From the NCBI RefSeq assembly GCF_030704535.1, contig NC_081819.1, positions 19,130,001 through 19,194,000 on the forward strand: a stretch of DNA of 64,000 nt, written 5' to 3'. Positions within the stretch are counted from its first letter, which is position 1. Each line of letters starts with the position of its first letter. This stretch comes from Vitis vinifera (lineage: Eukaryota > Streptophyta > Magnoliopsida > Vitales > Vitaceae). Positions 1 to 12,700 of this stretch are shown here, one piece after another. A model generated the notes under the pieces. The model made no database searches and was not told the origin of the DNA. It worked only from the letters and a program-made list of their open reading frames with translations. A program made the translations under genes and the position numbers.

Positions 1-32
1 ATTTGGATGTAATATGGATAAGCTAAGTGTTT

Positions 33-55
33 TTTTTTTTTTTTTTTGATAGGTA
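33..55 (-). mobile_element. Extremely 5'-truncated LINE insertion (tail only)
   Basis: The 16-base word gataagctaagtgttt occurs at 17-32 and again at 56-71. Between the copies are fifteen T followed by gataggta. On the minus strand this reads tacctatc plus an A-run, which matches the 3' terminus of the two LINE copies nearby (ctTATCAAAA at 4727-4742 and ccATCAAAAAA at 6371-6380). The simplest reading is a target-primed insertion that copied only the last few bases and poly(A) of a LINE, leaving a perfect target duplication. Confidence 0.6.
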
Positions 56-191
56 GATAAGCTAAGTGTTTGTGATTAAGCATTAATGGAGAATTCGAGG
101 GATTCTTTATATTCCTGCATATTTGGCATGATTGCAATTCTAGGACTTCAAACTTCAAGACCTTGAACTAGAAGATCAGAGTATTAAATGA

Positions 192-1615
192 TTGTTATGT
201 GAGTGTTGGTTTGCAGTGGACTCAAAGTCCTTTGATATTTCTATAGAGGAGTTTGGTGGGAGGTTGAGAGGGGTCATTGTGGAGAGAGGCAAGGGTTTCT
301 CAACCTGGGTTAGGTTTGGGGAGATCAGTCTTGGTTGCCTGCTGGAAGGGGTGGAAGTTTGTTGTATAGACGAAGGGATGTCGAAGTAGAGCAAAGGGTG
401 GGAGAAGGGAGGTAGGAAGTTCAAGCTGGAATGTCAGGTGAATGGGGCAAGGAGGTTCATTTTTTGCTATGTAGTTACAGTAGAGTCAAAGAGATTTTCT
501 TTGACCTTTCCAGAAGGGGGAGGGGGATCCATGGGGAGTGGCCCATTTTGGCGGAAAAATTGCGCTCGCTAGGGGTTGTCCCCATAGCTGAGAAAAAGAA
601 AATGGTCTTTTCAGTTGAGAAGGGGTGTAATTGGAAGGCAGTGAATGGAAGCGAGTCCTTTGTGAATGCAGCAAGGAAGAATATGGGCTTGGTGGGGGAA
701 GCAGCTTGGCTACAACTTGGGGAGGGAGAGGTGCAAAGTAGGGAGGAGAAACTTAGGAAATGTCTGGTTGGGAGGTTTGGAAAGGGCCCCTTATCGACCT
801 CAGAATCATTCACGTTGAGAAAATGGGTAACAATTACTTGGTCCCTGAAACAGGGGTTGAAGGTCTCTGTTTTCAAGGGGTTTTTTCTTTTGTTTGACTT
901 TAAAGATTGTATGGAGGCAGAAAGGGTATTTGCTAGAGGATCGAGAAGACTTAAGGAGAGAATCCTACAACCGGCAAGGTGGAAGCCAGAGATTGGGTGT
1001 GTGGTGAAGAAAGGTTCCTATAAGGAGGCGTGGGTGAGAGTGTTGGGACTTCCATTGCACTTGTGGAGTCGGGAGTTTATTAAGAAAATTGGGGACTGTT
1101 GCAGAAAATTTGTCCCAGTGGATGAAGACCTGACAGATTTAAATCAGTTGCGGTGGGCTAGGATCCTAGTGAAACTGGATGGGAGGGCTTTGCCAGCCTC
1201 ACTGCAGGTGGTGATTGGATCTCCAAGTTTCTCTATCCAGCTGTGGTGTGAAATTCCTCCAAAGTTTTCTAAAGTGATCCTGAGAAGTTGCAATAGTGGG
1301 TCACAAGATTTGGAGATTAGGGGTGACAAGGCAGGTGGCTCATGCACGGGCAAAGGCGTGAGGAAGGAAATGCACCCATTGCAAATTGATGGGGTGGACG
1401 TGTTGACCCTTAGTGGGAGGAGAGTCTATTTTGGTGAAAGTGCAGCTTTCTGCATTTCGAAAGCTACTGCAGGAGGGAAAGGAAATGGAGGTTGTGGCAG
1501 GGTCACTTCAGAAGGGGGAAGGGATGGTTTGGAGGAGAATGTAGTTAGGAGTTTTTGGAGGGGAGGTCAGTGGATCTCAGTTGGCAAGCTCATTGACATT
1601 TTAAAAGGCCCATAA
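192..1615 (+). pseudogene. LINE ORF1 remnant (DUF4283 nucleic-acid-binding type)
   Basis: Two reading frames carry the ORF1 protein: 192-389 holds the amino-terminal part (WFAVDSKSF... GVIVERGKGFSTWVRFGE) and 431-1615 holds 394 residues of the body. The body contains the DUF4283 signature region WVRVLGLPLHLWSREFIKKI followed by a GD-x-C-x-KFVPVDEDL stretch. In plant L1 elements this protein binds the LINE RNA. A frame change separates the two pieces, so no intact ORF1 product is encoded. No CCHC zinc knuckle is evident in the carboxy-terminal part, which loses similarity after about residue 285. Confidence 0.8.
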
Positions 1616-2403
1616 GCCCCTAGGATTTGAGAAGGGAGAGGGTGTTATTTTGAGCTGTGGGCCTAGGAGTGTGGGTTTAAGTTAAAGGAAGCATAGAAAG
1701 TGTGGGGGAGAAGTGTGGGGGCATGGATTGCTCCTTAGGGCTCCTGAGTGGGGGAGTTGGTTCTTCAGAGGACTTTGTGTCGGAGAAGAGATCTTCGGAG
1801 ATGTTTTGGACTGCATTCATCGATAAGGCTCTCCAGGCTGAGGTGGCCTAGTACCTGCCTTTCTCTCCTTCCTCTTTGGTCCTTTTGGGGGTGTGAGGTC
1901 TCTCTTTTTCTACTCCTTTTCGAGAAAGGGTTTTGGCAGAGGCCTATGTTTCTGGTTGTGGCCCGGGCATAGGAAGTGGAAGCTAGCTTTCGTCCTTTTA
2001 GAATGATTATGCCTGATGGTAGCTCTATGGTGTGTTCTTTTGGGGTGATAGGGCTCTAGTAGTGGTAGGAAACAAAAGTCAAGAGGAAAGGGACGTTGAG
2101 GCGGGGCAACTAGAGGATTAGGAGGAGACAGATGAGGGTTGGTACTCAAGTTGCCTTGCTCAGTTTAGAAGTTTTCTAGGAATGTCGACTAAGGGTTATG
2201 AGGAGGAAATCTTAGCTCTACTCAAAAAATTGAAAATGAGGAAGGATCAAAAGACACAATTGGTTGGCACTAAAAGGAGTAAGCTTGGGTCTTCAAGGTT
2301 AGATAAGGAGCTTAGAAGGTTGGAGTGCTCAATTAAATTCGTTCAGGTTGTGGAAGAGTTAACTCTAAAGAGAGTTGGGTTTGGTTTTTGTTAGTAAATA
2401 AGG

Positions 2404-5400
2404 CTAAAAATTCTATCTTGGAATGTAAGAGGGGCTAATGATGGCGATAAAAGAAAAATCATCAAGTCAGTGATTAAGTCTCAGAGAGCAGATTTGGTTT
2501 GTTTATAGGAAACCAAGTTCCAAAGCCTGTTTTGTATTTTGATTCAATCACTAGGGGTGGGCAAGTTTTTGGAGTAGAGCACTCTAAATTCTTGGGGTAT
2601 GGCTGGGGGGTTCTAATTTTTTAGGATAACAGGGTGCTGAAACTGAATGGTATGGAAATTGGGGAGTTTTCAATTTCCTATCGGTTTAAAAACATTGAGG
2701 ATGGTTTTTGTTGGGTCTTTATAGGGGTGTATGGCCCTACTAATAGGAGGCTTAGAGAAGCTTTCTTGGAGGAGTTGGGGGCTATCAAGAGTTTGTGGCA
2801 AGATCCTTGGTATATAGGAGAAGGTTTTAATGTAATTAGATTCATGAGAGAACGGATCAAGATTTAAAGGTTGTCCTCAACAATGAGAAGATTTTCAAAA
2901 GTCATTAAAGACTTGGAACTACAGGATCTCCCTTTGCAAGGGGGTTCCTTCACGTGGAGGGGCGGTTTGAACAATCAATCTCAGTTAAGATTGGATAGGT
3001 TCTTAGTCTCCGAGGATTGGGAATGTTATTTCAGTGGGATTGCACAATGTCTTCTTCACAGACCTGTGTTTGATCACTTCCCAATTGTGTTAAATGGTGG
3101 AGGCTTGAGGAAAGGCCCATCCCCATTCAAATTTGAGAATATCTTTGTTAAAGGAGAATGGTTTTAAGGATTTGCTAAGAAATTGGTGTTGGGTTTCCAT
3201 TTCAAAGGGGCCTTTAGTTCATTCTATTTGAAAAACTAAAAGCACTAAAGGCTAAGTTGAAGGCTTCAAACAAAGAAGTGTTTGCCAGTGCCACTGCTAG
3301 AAAGGATTTGTCCTTGAATCAGATGATGTTTTGGGATGCTATGGAAGGGACTAGGGCTTTGTTCGTGGAGGAGCAGAACTTTAGGAAGCAGGCTAAGGTA
3401 GAGTATTAGAAGTGGGTGCTGATGGAAGAAACCTCTTAGAGGCAAAAATCAAGGGAGTTATGGTTGAAAAAGGGTGGTAAAATTACGCTTTTTTCCATAA
3501 AATGGTCACTGCCCATAAGAGAAGAAACTCCATGGTGAAGATCAAGATCAATGAGGCTTAGGTAATAGAGGAGAGAGAGATTAAAGAAAGGGTGGTATTG
3601 ATGTTCCACTCTCTTTTGCCCAAAACAGGGGAGTGGAGACCAAGCTACAATGAGTTGTCAGTTGAGGCTTTAGAAGGTGAGGATGCAATGATGCTAGAGG
3701 TCTCGTTTTTCGAGGAAGAGGTGTTTTGTGCTCTCTCAGATCTTATGGAGATAAAGCTCCTAGTCCTAATGATTTTTCTATGGTGTTTTAGCAATTTAGC
3801 TGGGATTTTTTAAAGGAAGAAGTTATGGCGTTCTTTAGGGAATTTCATTAGCAGGGGAGGTTTGCTAAGAGTATTAATGCCTCTTTTTTGGTGTTAATTC
3901 ATAAGAAAGGAGGAGATGAAGATCTTAAGGATTTTAGGCCTATAAACTTGGTGAGTAGCCTTTACAAGTTGTTAGCTAATAGGTTAAAGAAGGTGGTGAT
4001 TAAGGTGGTGTCCAATTCCCAAAGTGCTTTTGTGAAGGGTAGGCAAATCCTTAATGCTTCTCTAATTGCTAATGAAGCTATTGATTCGGTGCAGAAAGGC
4101 AATGATGGTGGTATTCTTTGCAAGCTTGATATTAAGAAGGTGTATGATCATGTTAATTAAAATTTCTTAACTTTGTTGCTAGAAAAGATAGGTTTTGGTG
4201 TTAAGTGGATCAATTAGATTCAGTGGTGTATTTCTACAGTGAGCTTCTTAATCATTATCAAACTCCTTATGGTTTTTTCCAAAGCTTGGGGTTTGAGGTA
4301 AGGGGACCCTTTCTCCCCTTATCTTTTTGTGATTGTCATAGAGGCCCTCAATTATTTGTTGAAGAGAGCTAAAGAAGGAGGGTTTTTACCAGGTTGGAAG
4401 ATCAGAGGTAGAGGAAGAGAGGGAGTGGAAGTCTCTCATTTGTTGTTTGTTGATGACACATTAGTCTTCTGCAAGCCTTCTCTAAATCAAATTACTTATT
4501 TGAGTTGGTCACTTATGTGGTTTAAGGAAAGGTTGAAATATTCTTTTGTATGTAATCTTTGGTCTTGGGTGAGGGTTTCCTTAGCAGAGAGTCTTTCTTC
4601 TCTTGTAAGTTTTTTAGACTGGATAGGCTCCTAGTAAGGGAAGGCGGTGTGTATACTCCCTGTATACTTCGAGGGCACTGGTTTTTTGGTGTTTCCTCTT
4701 TTTTATTAATATACTTACTTTTCACTTATCAAAAAAAAAAAATGTTAGAGTTAAAGGGTAAATTTGAAAAGAAAAAAAAATGAGTTGATTCTAGCGAGGA
4801 GAGTGATTAGAGAATTTAGAAGACTTGGATCAAGAGTTTGGTTGCAAGATTGGTTCACTCTTATCTTCTTACTTAGGTCTTCCCTTGGGCGCTCAATTCA
4901 AGTTTGTGGCAATTTGGGACGATGTGGAGGAGAAGCTTCGAGAAAGATTATTGATTTAAAAAAGACAGTATATTTCCAAAGAGGGTAGGCTTACCTTAAT
5001 TTGTAGCACTCTTTCCAATATGTCTATTTATTTTGTCCCTGTTTTGTATTCCAAGGAGAGTGCAAATGAGATTAGAGCAAATCCAAAGAGATTTTCTTTA
5101 GGGAGGAGGGACCCTTGAGCAAAAGCCTCATTTAATAAGATGGTCTATTGTCTGCTCAGATAAAGGAAAGGGTGATTTGGGAGTGAGGAATTTGTTGTTA
5201 CTCAACAAGGCCTTCTTGTGCAAATGGAGTTAGCGTTTTATAGTGGAGAGGGAGGCTTTTTGGAGGCAAGTCACTTGTGGTAAGTATGGGGAAGAAGAGG
5301 AAGGGTGGCACTCCTATGAAGTGAGAGAAAGGTATGAGGTAGTTTATTGAATGCCATTAGAAAAGAATGGGATATCCTAGATGGCAATATGGCCTTTTCT

Positions 5401-6240
5401 ATGAGGCGTGGGAGGAGGGTGAGATTTTGGAAGGATAAGTGATGTGGTGACGATTTGTCATGCACCTCTTTTCCCTCCTTATTTATTATAGCTTCGTCCA
5501 AGGAGACTTGGGTGGAGGATGTTTGGAACTATTCAGAAGGGAGAGTATAGGCTCCCCCGCTTCTCTAAGCGGCTCAACAATTGGGAGGTGGTTGTTATGG
5601 AGTGTTTTTTTCAAAGATTGCAAGGAAGGAGGATGTGTAGGGATGTGGATTATCAGGTAGTATGGACAAAGTCAAAGGATAGTAAATTTACTATCAAATC
5701 TCTCTACAAGGCTTTGGAACCAGAAAAACAAAGTGATTTCCTTGCAACTGTAATTTGGAACTCATGGGTGCTACCAAGGGTAGGTTTCTTTGCTTGGGAG
5801 GCTACTTGGAATTAGGTCTTAACCTTGGATCGGATTCAAAGGGGATGGTGGGCCTTGGCTAATAGATGCTACATGTGTCTTTCAGAGGAAGAGTCACTTG
5901 ATTGCATTCTTTTGCATTGCAATATGGCAAGGATTCTCCGGCACTTGTTGTTTTCTCTTTTTGAGATGTCATGGGTGCTTCCTTTCTCAATTAGAGAAAC
6001 ATTGTTAGGGTGGCACGGTTCTTTTGTGGGTAAGAAGAGGAAAAAAGTGTGGCGAGCTGCTCCTTTGTGCCCTTTCTGAACAGTTTGGAAGGAAAGAAAC
6101 AAAGGACCTTTGAAAACGAGGGGAGTCCGGTTCAAGGGCTTAAAGTTTCTTTCCTTTGTAACCTTTAGGCGTGGGCTAAGGTATATTTAGTTTCCAGCCC
6201 TTCTTCCATTGTTGATTTTGTGGATTGGTTGGGCTCTATT
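2404..6240 (+). pseudogene. LINE ORF2 remnant (endonuclease, reverse transcriptase, zf-RVT)
   Basis: Recognisable blocks in order: endonuclease start KILSWNVRGAN near 2404; YGPTNRRLREAFLEELG near 2730; LPLQGGSFTWRGG and LDRFLVSEDW at 2930-3030; RT entry LIHKKGGDEDLKDFRPINLV at 3890-3950; NSQSAFVKGRQILNASLIANE near 4015; LDIKK-YDHVN near 4125; the catalytic box as FVDDTLVF (canonical FADD has A at the second position) near 4447; and LPRVGFFAWEATWN near 5770 from the carboxy-terminal region. Many in-frame stops split it. The RT palm and thumb are separated by the nested insertion at about 4525-4742. Confidence 0.85.
4525..4742 (+). mobile_element. 5'-truncated LINE 3' end nested in the larger LINE
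   Basis: Inside the reverse transcriptase region the frame switches to a peptide FVCNLWSWVRVSLAESLSSL..FLDWIGS-stop. It matches the terminal peptide of the host LINE at 6150-6240 (FLCNL-AWAKVYLVSSPSSIVDFVDWLGS). It is followed by a 3' UTR with the same layout (gtgtatactccctgtatact... cacttatc) and twelve A. Reverse transcriptase coding resumes just after (from about 4775, GKFEKKKNELILAR-like, then LPLGAQF near 4885). So about 200 bases of a related LINE inserted into the resident one. The exact 5' junction and target duplication could not be fixed. Confidence 0.75.
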
Positions 6241-6443
6241 TGAGGGAGTGTTGTTTTTTGTTGTTCCCCTTTTTCTTTTTTTGAGGCGCTCTTAAGCGTC
6301 CTTTGTATACTTCCTGTGTACTTTTGAGTGCTTTTGTGGAGTGCCTTGTTTTAATATATTGCTTTTTAACCATCAAAAAATGCTTTCTTTCAATGCCATA
6401 AATTATTACAACTACTTGAAGTATATGTCTATCTCCTTTGCAG

Positions 6444-9400
6444 ATCTGGCACAGCAACATGCCACACAATAAAATTGCTGACAGGAAAGGTCACCAGGGA
6501 TGGATGAAAGAAGAAGGCATGTACTTCATTTTCCCTGGGGGTGGAACAATGTTCCCAGATGGGGCAGAACAGTATATTGAGAAACTCTCACAGTACATTC
6601 CTTTAACTGGTGGAGTTCTAAGGACGGCTCTTGATATGGGATGTGGGGTAGGAGCTGCTTTCCTGTGTTTATTTGAGCTCTAACCATTGCCCTTTTTTTC
6701 CCCTATATTTTTGGAAGATCACTTAAAATTGATTTCTCTTGCAGGTTGCCAGTTTTGGGGGGTACTTACTAAATCAAGGCATTTTAACTTTCTCATTTGC
6801 TCCTAGGGATTCACACAAATCACAGATACAATTTGCACTGGAAAGAGGAATACCTGCACTTGTGGCAATGCTTGGCACTCGTAGACTGCCATTTCCTGCA
6901 TTCTCATTTGACTTGGTGCACTGCTCTCGATGTTTGATCCCTTTTACCGCTTATAGTGAGTTCTATATGCAATGTGGCTATTGAAATTTACACTTCTTAC
7001 TTGTCCTCCTACTTGCTCTGTAATAAAATGTTCTGGATTTGCAGATGCAACATATTTCCTTGAAGTGGATCGGCTACTTCGACCAGGAGGGTACCTTGTA
7101 ATCTCTGGTCCCCCTGTACTATGGCCTAAACAAGATAAGGAATGGGCAGATCTCCAGGCAGTGGCAAGAGCATTGTGTTATGAGCTCAAGGCTGTGGATG
7201 GAAACACTGCTATCTGGAAAAAGCCTGCTGGGGATTCATGTCTCCCCAACCAAAATGAGTTTGGGCTTGAATTGTGTGATGAATCTGATGATTCAAGTTA
7301 TGCATGGTAATTGCCTTCAAAAATGTATTCTTAATTTCTGATTTCCCCTCCACAACTTAGAGTATGAAAATGGTTATATATATATATGTAATTTTTTGTG
7401 GTCATACTGTTATGTTATACTATGTGTGCACTTTGTCTATGTGTTGGAACTTCCTAGGTGTAATTAATAAACTCAACACCACACTAGTCTGATCTAACAC
7501 TGTTGACAAATATTCATTTTCACCAATTTTGTTGGAATTGTAAATTTAAGTTTGATAATCTTGCAGGTACTTCAAGCTTAAGAAATGTGTGACGAGGATA
7601 TCCTCTGTCAAGGATGACCAGGTTGTTGGGATGATACCAAACTGGCCAGACAGGCTAACAAAAGCTCCCTCTAGGGCAACACTTCTGAAGAATGGAATTG
7701 ATGTATTTGAAGCTGATACTCGGCGGTGGGCAAGGAGGGTTGCATACTATAAAAACTCATTGAACTTGAAGCTGGGGACTGCAGCTATACGCAATGTTAT
7801 GGACATGAATGCATTCTTTGGAGGTTTTGCAGCAGCACTCACGTCTGATCCTGTGTGGGTGATGAATGTTGTTCCTCCCCGCAAGCCATCAACTCTGGGA
7901 GTCATTTATGACAGAGGTCTTATTGGGGTCTACCATGATTGGTGAGTTACTGTGTCATGTGCTACTCTTGTCTACGGAATAAATATGCACCTGGGTTGAA
8001 ATGAAGTGTTTTAGAGTCATAGATTAGCCACCTTCATATCGTTTATCAACAGAAAGTTTGCATGGGTGGATATTCATCATGTCCATATCACACCAGGATA
8101 TGGTCCCCTGTTTATTACAAAAAATATGAAAGTTGGTAAGATAATTAGGATTCCTAGATAGTGAAGTGATGGAATAGAAGCTTCATCATGCAAATCATTA
8201 CCCTGAACCATAGTTCTATGCTTTCATCTCCTTGTCTTTCTTACATGCCTACATGGACACCTTTTTAGTTGGTTCTTCAATCTGCATTTCTTATAGTAGC
8301 ATAAAACTTGCTCTGTTGGTTTTTTAAACTGCTTGAATATCCTTGTTTTGATTACTAAATTAAGGATCAAAGAGATGGTAATTCACCTACAGAAAGGGTT
8401 TGGAACTGAAGGGATCCAAACCTTTGATGGAATGATGCTAAAAACCAGGGTTATTTACTGGGCTTGATTTCTTTCCAATATGCTTGTCTCCTAGATTGTG
8501 TCATTGCTTTTTGTTGATGACTGGGATTTAATGCTCACAACCAGTCTGTAGAACAGTGAAAGCTAATATTCATGAGGAATTTTTCTTACTAGCTATTCTT
8601 TGTGATTGGTGCTGATAGGTGCGAGCCATTCTCAACATACCCTCGGACTTATGATCTCATCCATGTAACTAGTATCGAATCATTGATAAAAATTCTAGGT
8701 TCTGGCAAGAACAGGTACTCTTTAAATTTATGATCTCATTCTCCATAACTTATTTCTAACCTGTTTCTTGATTTCTTAGCATTTGTTTGGATTTTTAGTG
8801 TAGTGTGGCAATATGATCTTTTTGTCATATTCTATTCAGAAATAAGAAGTTTGCCTGCTATTATTCAAAAGCTTTTGGTAATGTCATATAGCAGGCATTT
8901 ACTATTCTGTGATCTCTTTCCTGCTTGAAATAAAGTAATCTTTCCATTGTAATAAAGGCCCCCGAATACAAAAAATAAAAACTTGGTTGAAACAACATCG
9001 ACAAGTATTTGTAATTTCATTTGATAAATATTGCAATATTGTTATGTAATATGCTATTGTATGACTTGTTAGCTTATAAGGAAAAATATGTTTTGTTATA
9101 CTCTTTAGAGAAAAAATAGAAAAATGAAATTCTCTAAAAGTAAATGAAATTTTATGCACGATCGGGTCAAAGGTAGTACTGGTTTCTTAATTCCTAATTA
9201 TTTTGAGTTGAATATATTAAGTTTGGATTTTCTAAATTTTGGTTTTCTTTTCCACAACGCTTTTCCGTAGTCTATAGTATATGTTTTGCTAGCACCTTTT
9301 TAAATGTATGGAATTGATAGATGGAAGGGAGGACTGTATTCCAAAAGGCAAATGAACCATAATTTCATTTTAATAGTATAGAAATGTTTAGTCAACATTT

Positions 9401-9701
9401 ACTAGTACGTTTTTAAAGTGCTCGATAGGATCATGAGGTTGACTGATTGGAATTACCACTTTTTGAACTCACTTGCAGGTGTAACCTTGTGGATTTGATG
9501 GTGGAAATGGATCGAATATTGCGTCCAGAAGGAACAGTTGTGATTCGAGATTCCCCTGAAGTTATAGACAAAATAGGTCGCATAGCACAGGCTGTAAGGT
9601 GGACGGCAACCATACATGAGAAAGAACCCGAATCTCATGGAAGGGAAAAAATCCTTGTTGCAACCAAAAACTTTTGGAAGCTACCTTCTGCATCCCATTG
9701 A
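6444..9701 (+). CDS. QUA3: QUA3-like pectin methyltransferase, 3' part (six exons)
   Basis: Member of the plant PMT/DUF248 SAM-dependent methyltransferases; QUA3 (PMT13) is a Golgi type II membrane protein thought to methylate homogalacturonan. Exons by GT-AG and frame: 6444-6647, 6745-6955, 7045-7306, 7567-7941, 8619-8714, 9479-9701. They encode 456 residues, starting at IWHSNMPHNKIADRKG and ending KLPSASH. Seen motifs: SAM motif I LDMGCGVASFGGYL across the first intron, LVHCSRCLIPF, EVDRLLRPGGYLVISGPP, a second half with RNVMDMNAFFGGFAAAL and [24 protein letters not shown]. Family proteins are about 600 aa, so roughly 145 residues, including the cytosolic tail and membrane anchor, lie left of the window. 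The preceding intron contains the LINE. All visible exons are in frame with no defects, so the gene looks functional. Confidence 0.93.
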
Positions 9702-12700
9702 CATAGCCTCCTGTTCTTTGTAATGTAGGTATTTCCCCCATCTCATCTTTTTTTCACCTTTATTTAAAGCCAAGGTTTCATCTCCATGCATCAAACGATG
9801 CAATTCCCTCTGTTATTTATATCTTTATTTTGATTTTTCTTGTAGTAAGAGATAAGTGGGATCAGAGTGAGGAGGAAAAGGTACATAAAACTGGAAGGCT
9901 TGTGCAGTGAGTTTTGTATTAGAATACACACCCTTCTGCTTTAAGATCAACTGTAATATGACATTTTATTTCTCATCTTACAATCAACACAAGTGCTGCA
10001 TCATCTTCATTTACCTTCTTCATCATGATGGTCCATCATTTCTGATCAAACAAACAACTCTTAATAGAAATCATGCTCCATTTGATCCTCATTTGATTTG
10101 GGTGTTTGTCTCCTCTCCTTCTCCACTCCATTCTTTTAAACCTTCTCTGCAGGTTTAAATGAGACGTAAACAATGGCAGAAATGAAATTAACCTCTCATT
10201 CCACCCTGTGTTCCAGCTTTCCAAACACGATCCCATAATTTCCCTAAAGTTTTCCAGGTCTTTGGAAGCATGGAAATGAATATTTATTTCTAGTTGAAGA
10301 CATTAATTGATATGAAAGCATCTGATAGATGGGTAGATTATTCATGTGGGTTGAATTAATGGCTGGGACTTGGGAGTGGGGGCGCGGTCGTTGTATGAGA
10401 ATTTAAGTGAAGCTGCAGAGAAAAAATAAAACAAAACAAAACGAAAATGATTGAGCATATAAAAGAAAAGTTACTCCTAACTTTTAATATCAAAGAAAGA
10501 GACGATGTTAAAAAAATAAATGTGGAAAGGATAATGAATTTTTAGTGTCATTAACTTATGATTATTATGATTGTTATTATAGGGTTGAGTGTTTGTAGAG
10601 AGATTAAATGCAGTGGGAGTTATTTAAGCATCAACCTCACCATAACTGCAATGCACCCACGGCCTCCTACCACCAAACCATCAACCACACCATCAATGCA
10701 TTCAATTTTTCTCCATCATCTCCGTACTATGAAAAACACTCTTGACGTTGCCACATCACCAGACCTCCAAGCACTGATTCTAAATAAAAATAATATTAAT
10801 ATCATATAAATTTTGTTTATAATTGTAAAACAATCTTCCCCCTATCTTTTATACTCTTTTTTTTATCAAACTCAAAAGTTTCCCTTGAATTGAATGAGTC
10901 AAATAAATTTTAAGCAAAATTTTTTAGTTTTTGAAGTACAAAATATCAAAAACATTTTTTAAAAAATTGTTTTCAAAGGCAGTTTTGTAATGTTTTTTTA
11001 TCTGTATTTCTAAATATTTCTTAAAAATGATTTTTATTTATAATGTTTTATTTTCAATGATTTGTAATAACATTAAAAATTATTCAAAAAACTATTTTTT
11101 AAAACAATTTTTTTTATGTTGAAATTAAAATAGTTCCCAAATATGCTCAAATTCTTTCATTCTCGGCAAAACAAAGAGTTAAAAAGAGTCCAAAAACAAG
11201 GGCAATAACCTTTATTTTATAAACCATAAGATATTTAAGAAATAATGCTACCCACAAAAATTCAAGTGATGTAGCTGAAGCTGAAACTTCCAAATAAATG
11301 ACCACCCAACAAAGCAATTGGCTGTCTGAAAATACGCAATGATTTCAAAAAATGTCCCCATTTCATATGCCTATGCAACAGAGCCCAGTACATGCCCTCC
11401 AGAGTCTAATCTAAATCAATCAATTGATTCATCTGCCACCTCCCTTTTCCTCCACCTTTGTTTCCCTCTGTATATATTTTTTGTTCTTTTGTTTCAGGCT
11501 TTGGATCTGTTTGTCTCAAATAAGCATACATGGATGAATCTTATGTAAGATCCAAACATTATATTTTGGGGTCTGAACCCAGTTCAATTATGACTCTACC
11601 CAATCCTTTAATGGACCCATTCTAAGATCTAGACTCAACCCACGTCACCTTGCAATTATATGAAGTGTGATGGTGTGAACAATGCCCCTTCATTCCCCTC
11701 TTTGACCCACAAGTATTTTGCTTTTCAATTCAATTATGACCCCTTTTCTTGGGGTCATAATATTGTTCCAAGGTTTCAATTATTTGGCCAATTTCAACAA
11801 TTTAGGCTATTTGAATGAATTTATTAGTGTCTTCAAAAACATAACATGATATGTTGCACCATTGGGGATGTGTTCTTGGCGTTTATGAGTGCACACTTTA
11901 TTTTATTTGTGTAACACATTTTTAAATTGTAAGATTTAATTGATTTAAAAGCAAATACTAAGGCGTGAGATTGTATCAAAACCAACCTCTTATAACAAGT
12001 ATAGGAAATTTGGCATTGTGATGACTTCTCATTTAGTTTGTGTAGACGAAATTTTAAAATAAAAGAAATATTTATGAGGTTTAACTCATTTGGTTTTAAT
12101 AGACAATTTTTAAAGTTATATAGACTAATAGGTCCAAAGTAACTTAATAGTATCCATACAAATTATGTTTTGGGCTAATTGACTTAAAGTGAATGATATC
12201 TATATGAATCATGACGGAATATCGGCTTTAAAATACGTTCACAGGTTAGGAACTTTCCCCCCTATTCAATAGCAGATACAACATCTTTGTTGTATCGATA
12301 CCATTTGTAATAGTCTGCTCCCAATCGTATAGATATTATCCATTTTTTACCAAAAGAGGTCCTCACAATCTTAAAATATTATCTATAAGGTTACGAAAAA
12401 TTCATACTTATATAACATCAGAAACTTTCTTCCTTATCTGATATGGGATGTCACAATAAACCCATGAGTGATCGATTTTCAAAGTCATTAAAGTTAATAG
12501 ATTAAAATAAATACTATCTATTTTAGTTATAATAGATAGTATCAAAATCAATCTTTAGTGAAAAATGAAGGTGAGTTTGAAAACAAAAATTAATAACTAA
12601 TAATAAAAATAATAATAAAGAAGGTCCAAAAAATGAAGGTGAAGGCGCGTGGACGTCAGAGAATGGGAGGTGACAAGCCTCGTGGGAAGAGCAGGCGCCT

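Larger units (their letters stand above)
150..6380 (+). mobile_element. Decayed full-length-like L1-clade LINE in a QUA3 intron
   Basis: A non-LTR retrotransposon in sense orientation with its host gene. Order seen: ORF1 with a DUF4283-type domain (about 190-1615), an apurinic-type endonuclease domain opening with an ILSWNVRG motif near 2405, a reverse transcriptase (about 3880-5100) and a C-terminal zf-RVT-like region (about 5640-6070), then a 3' UTR ending in catcAAAAAA. Many stops and frame changes make it non-functional. It is interrupted by a second LINE end at about 4525-4742. The 3' end lies only 63 bases before a QUA3 exon. The 5' boundary is approximate and I found no target-site duplication. 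The type resembles the LINEs abundant in grape, from family knowledge only. Confidence 0.88.
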
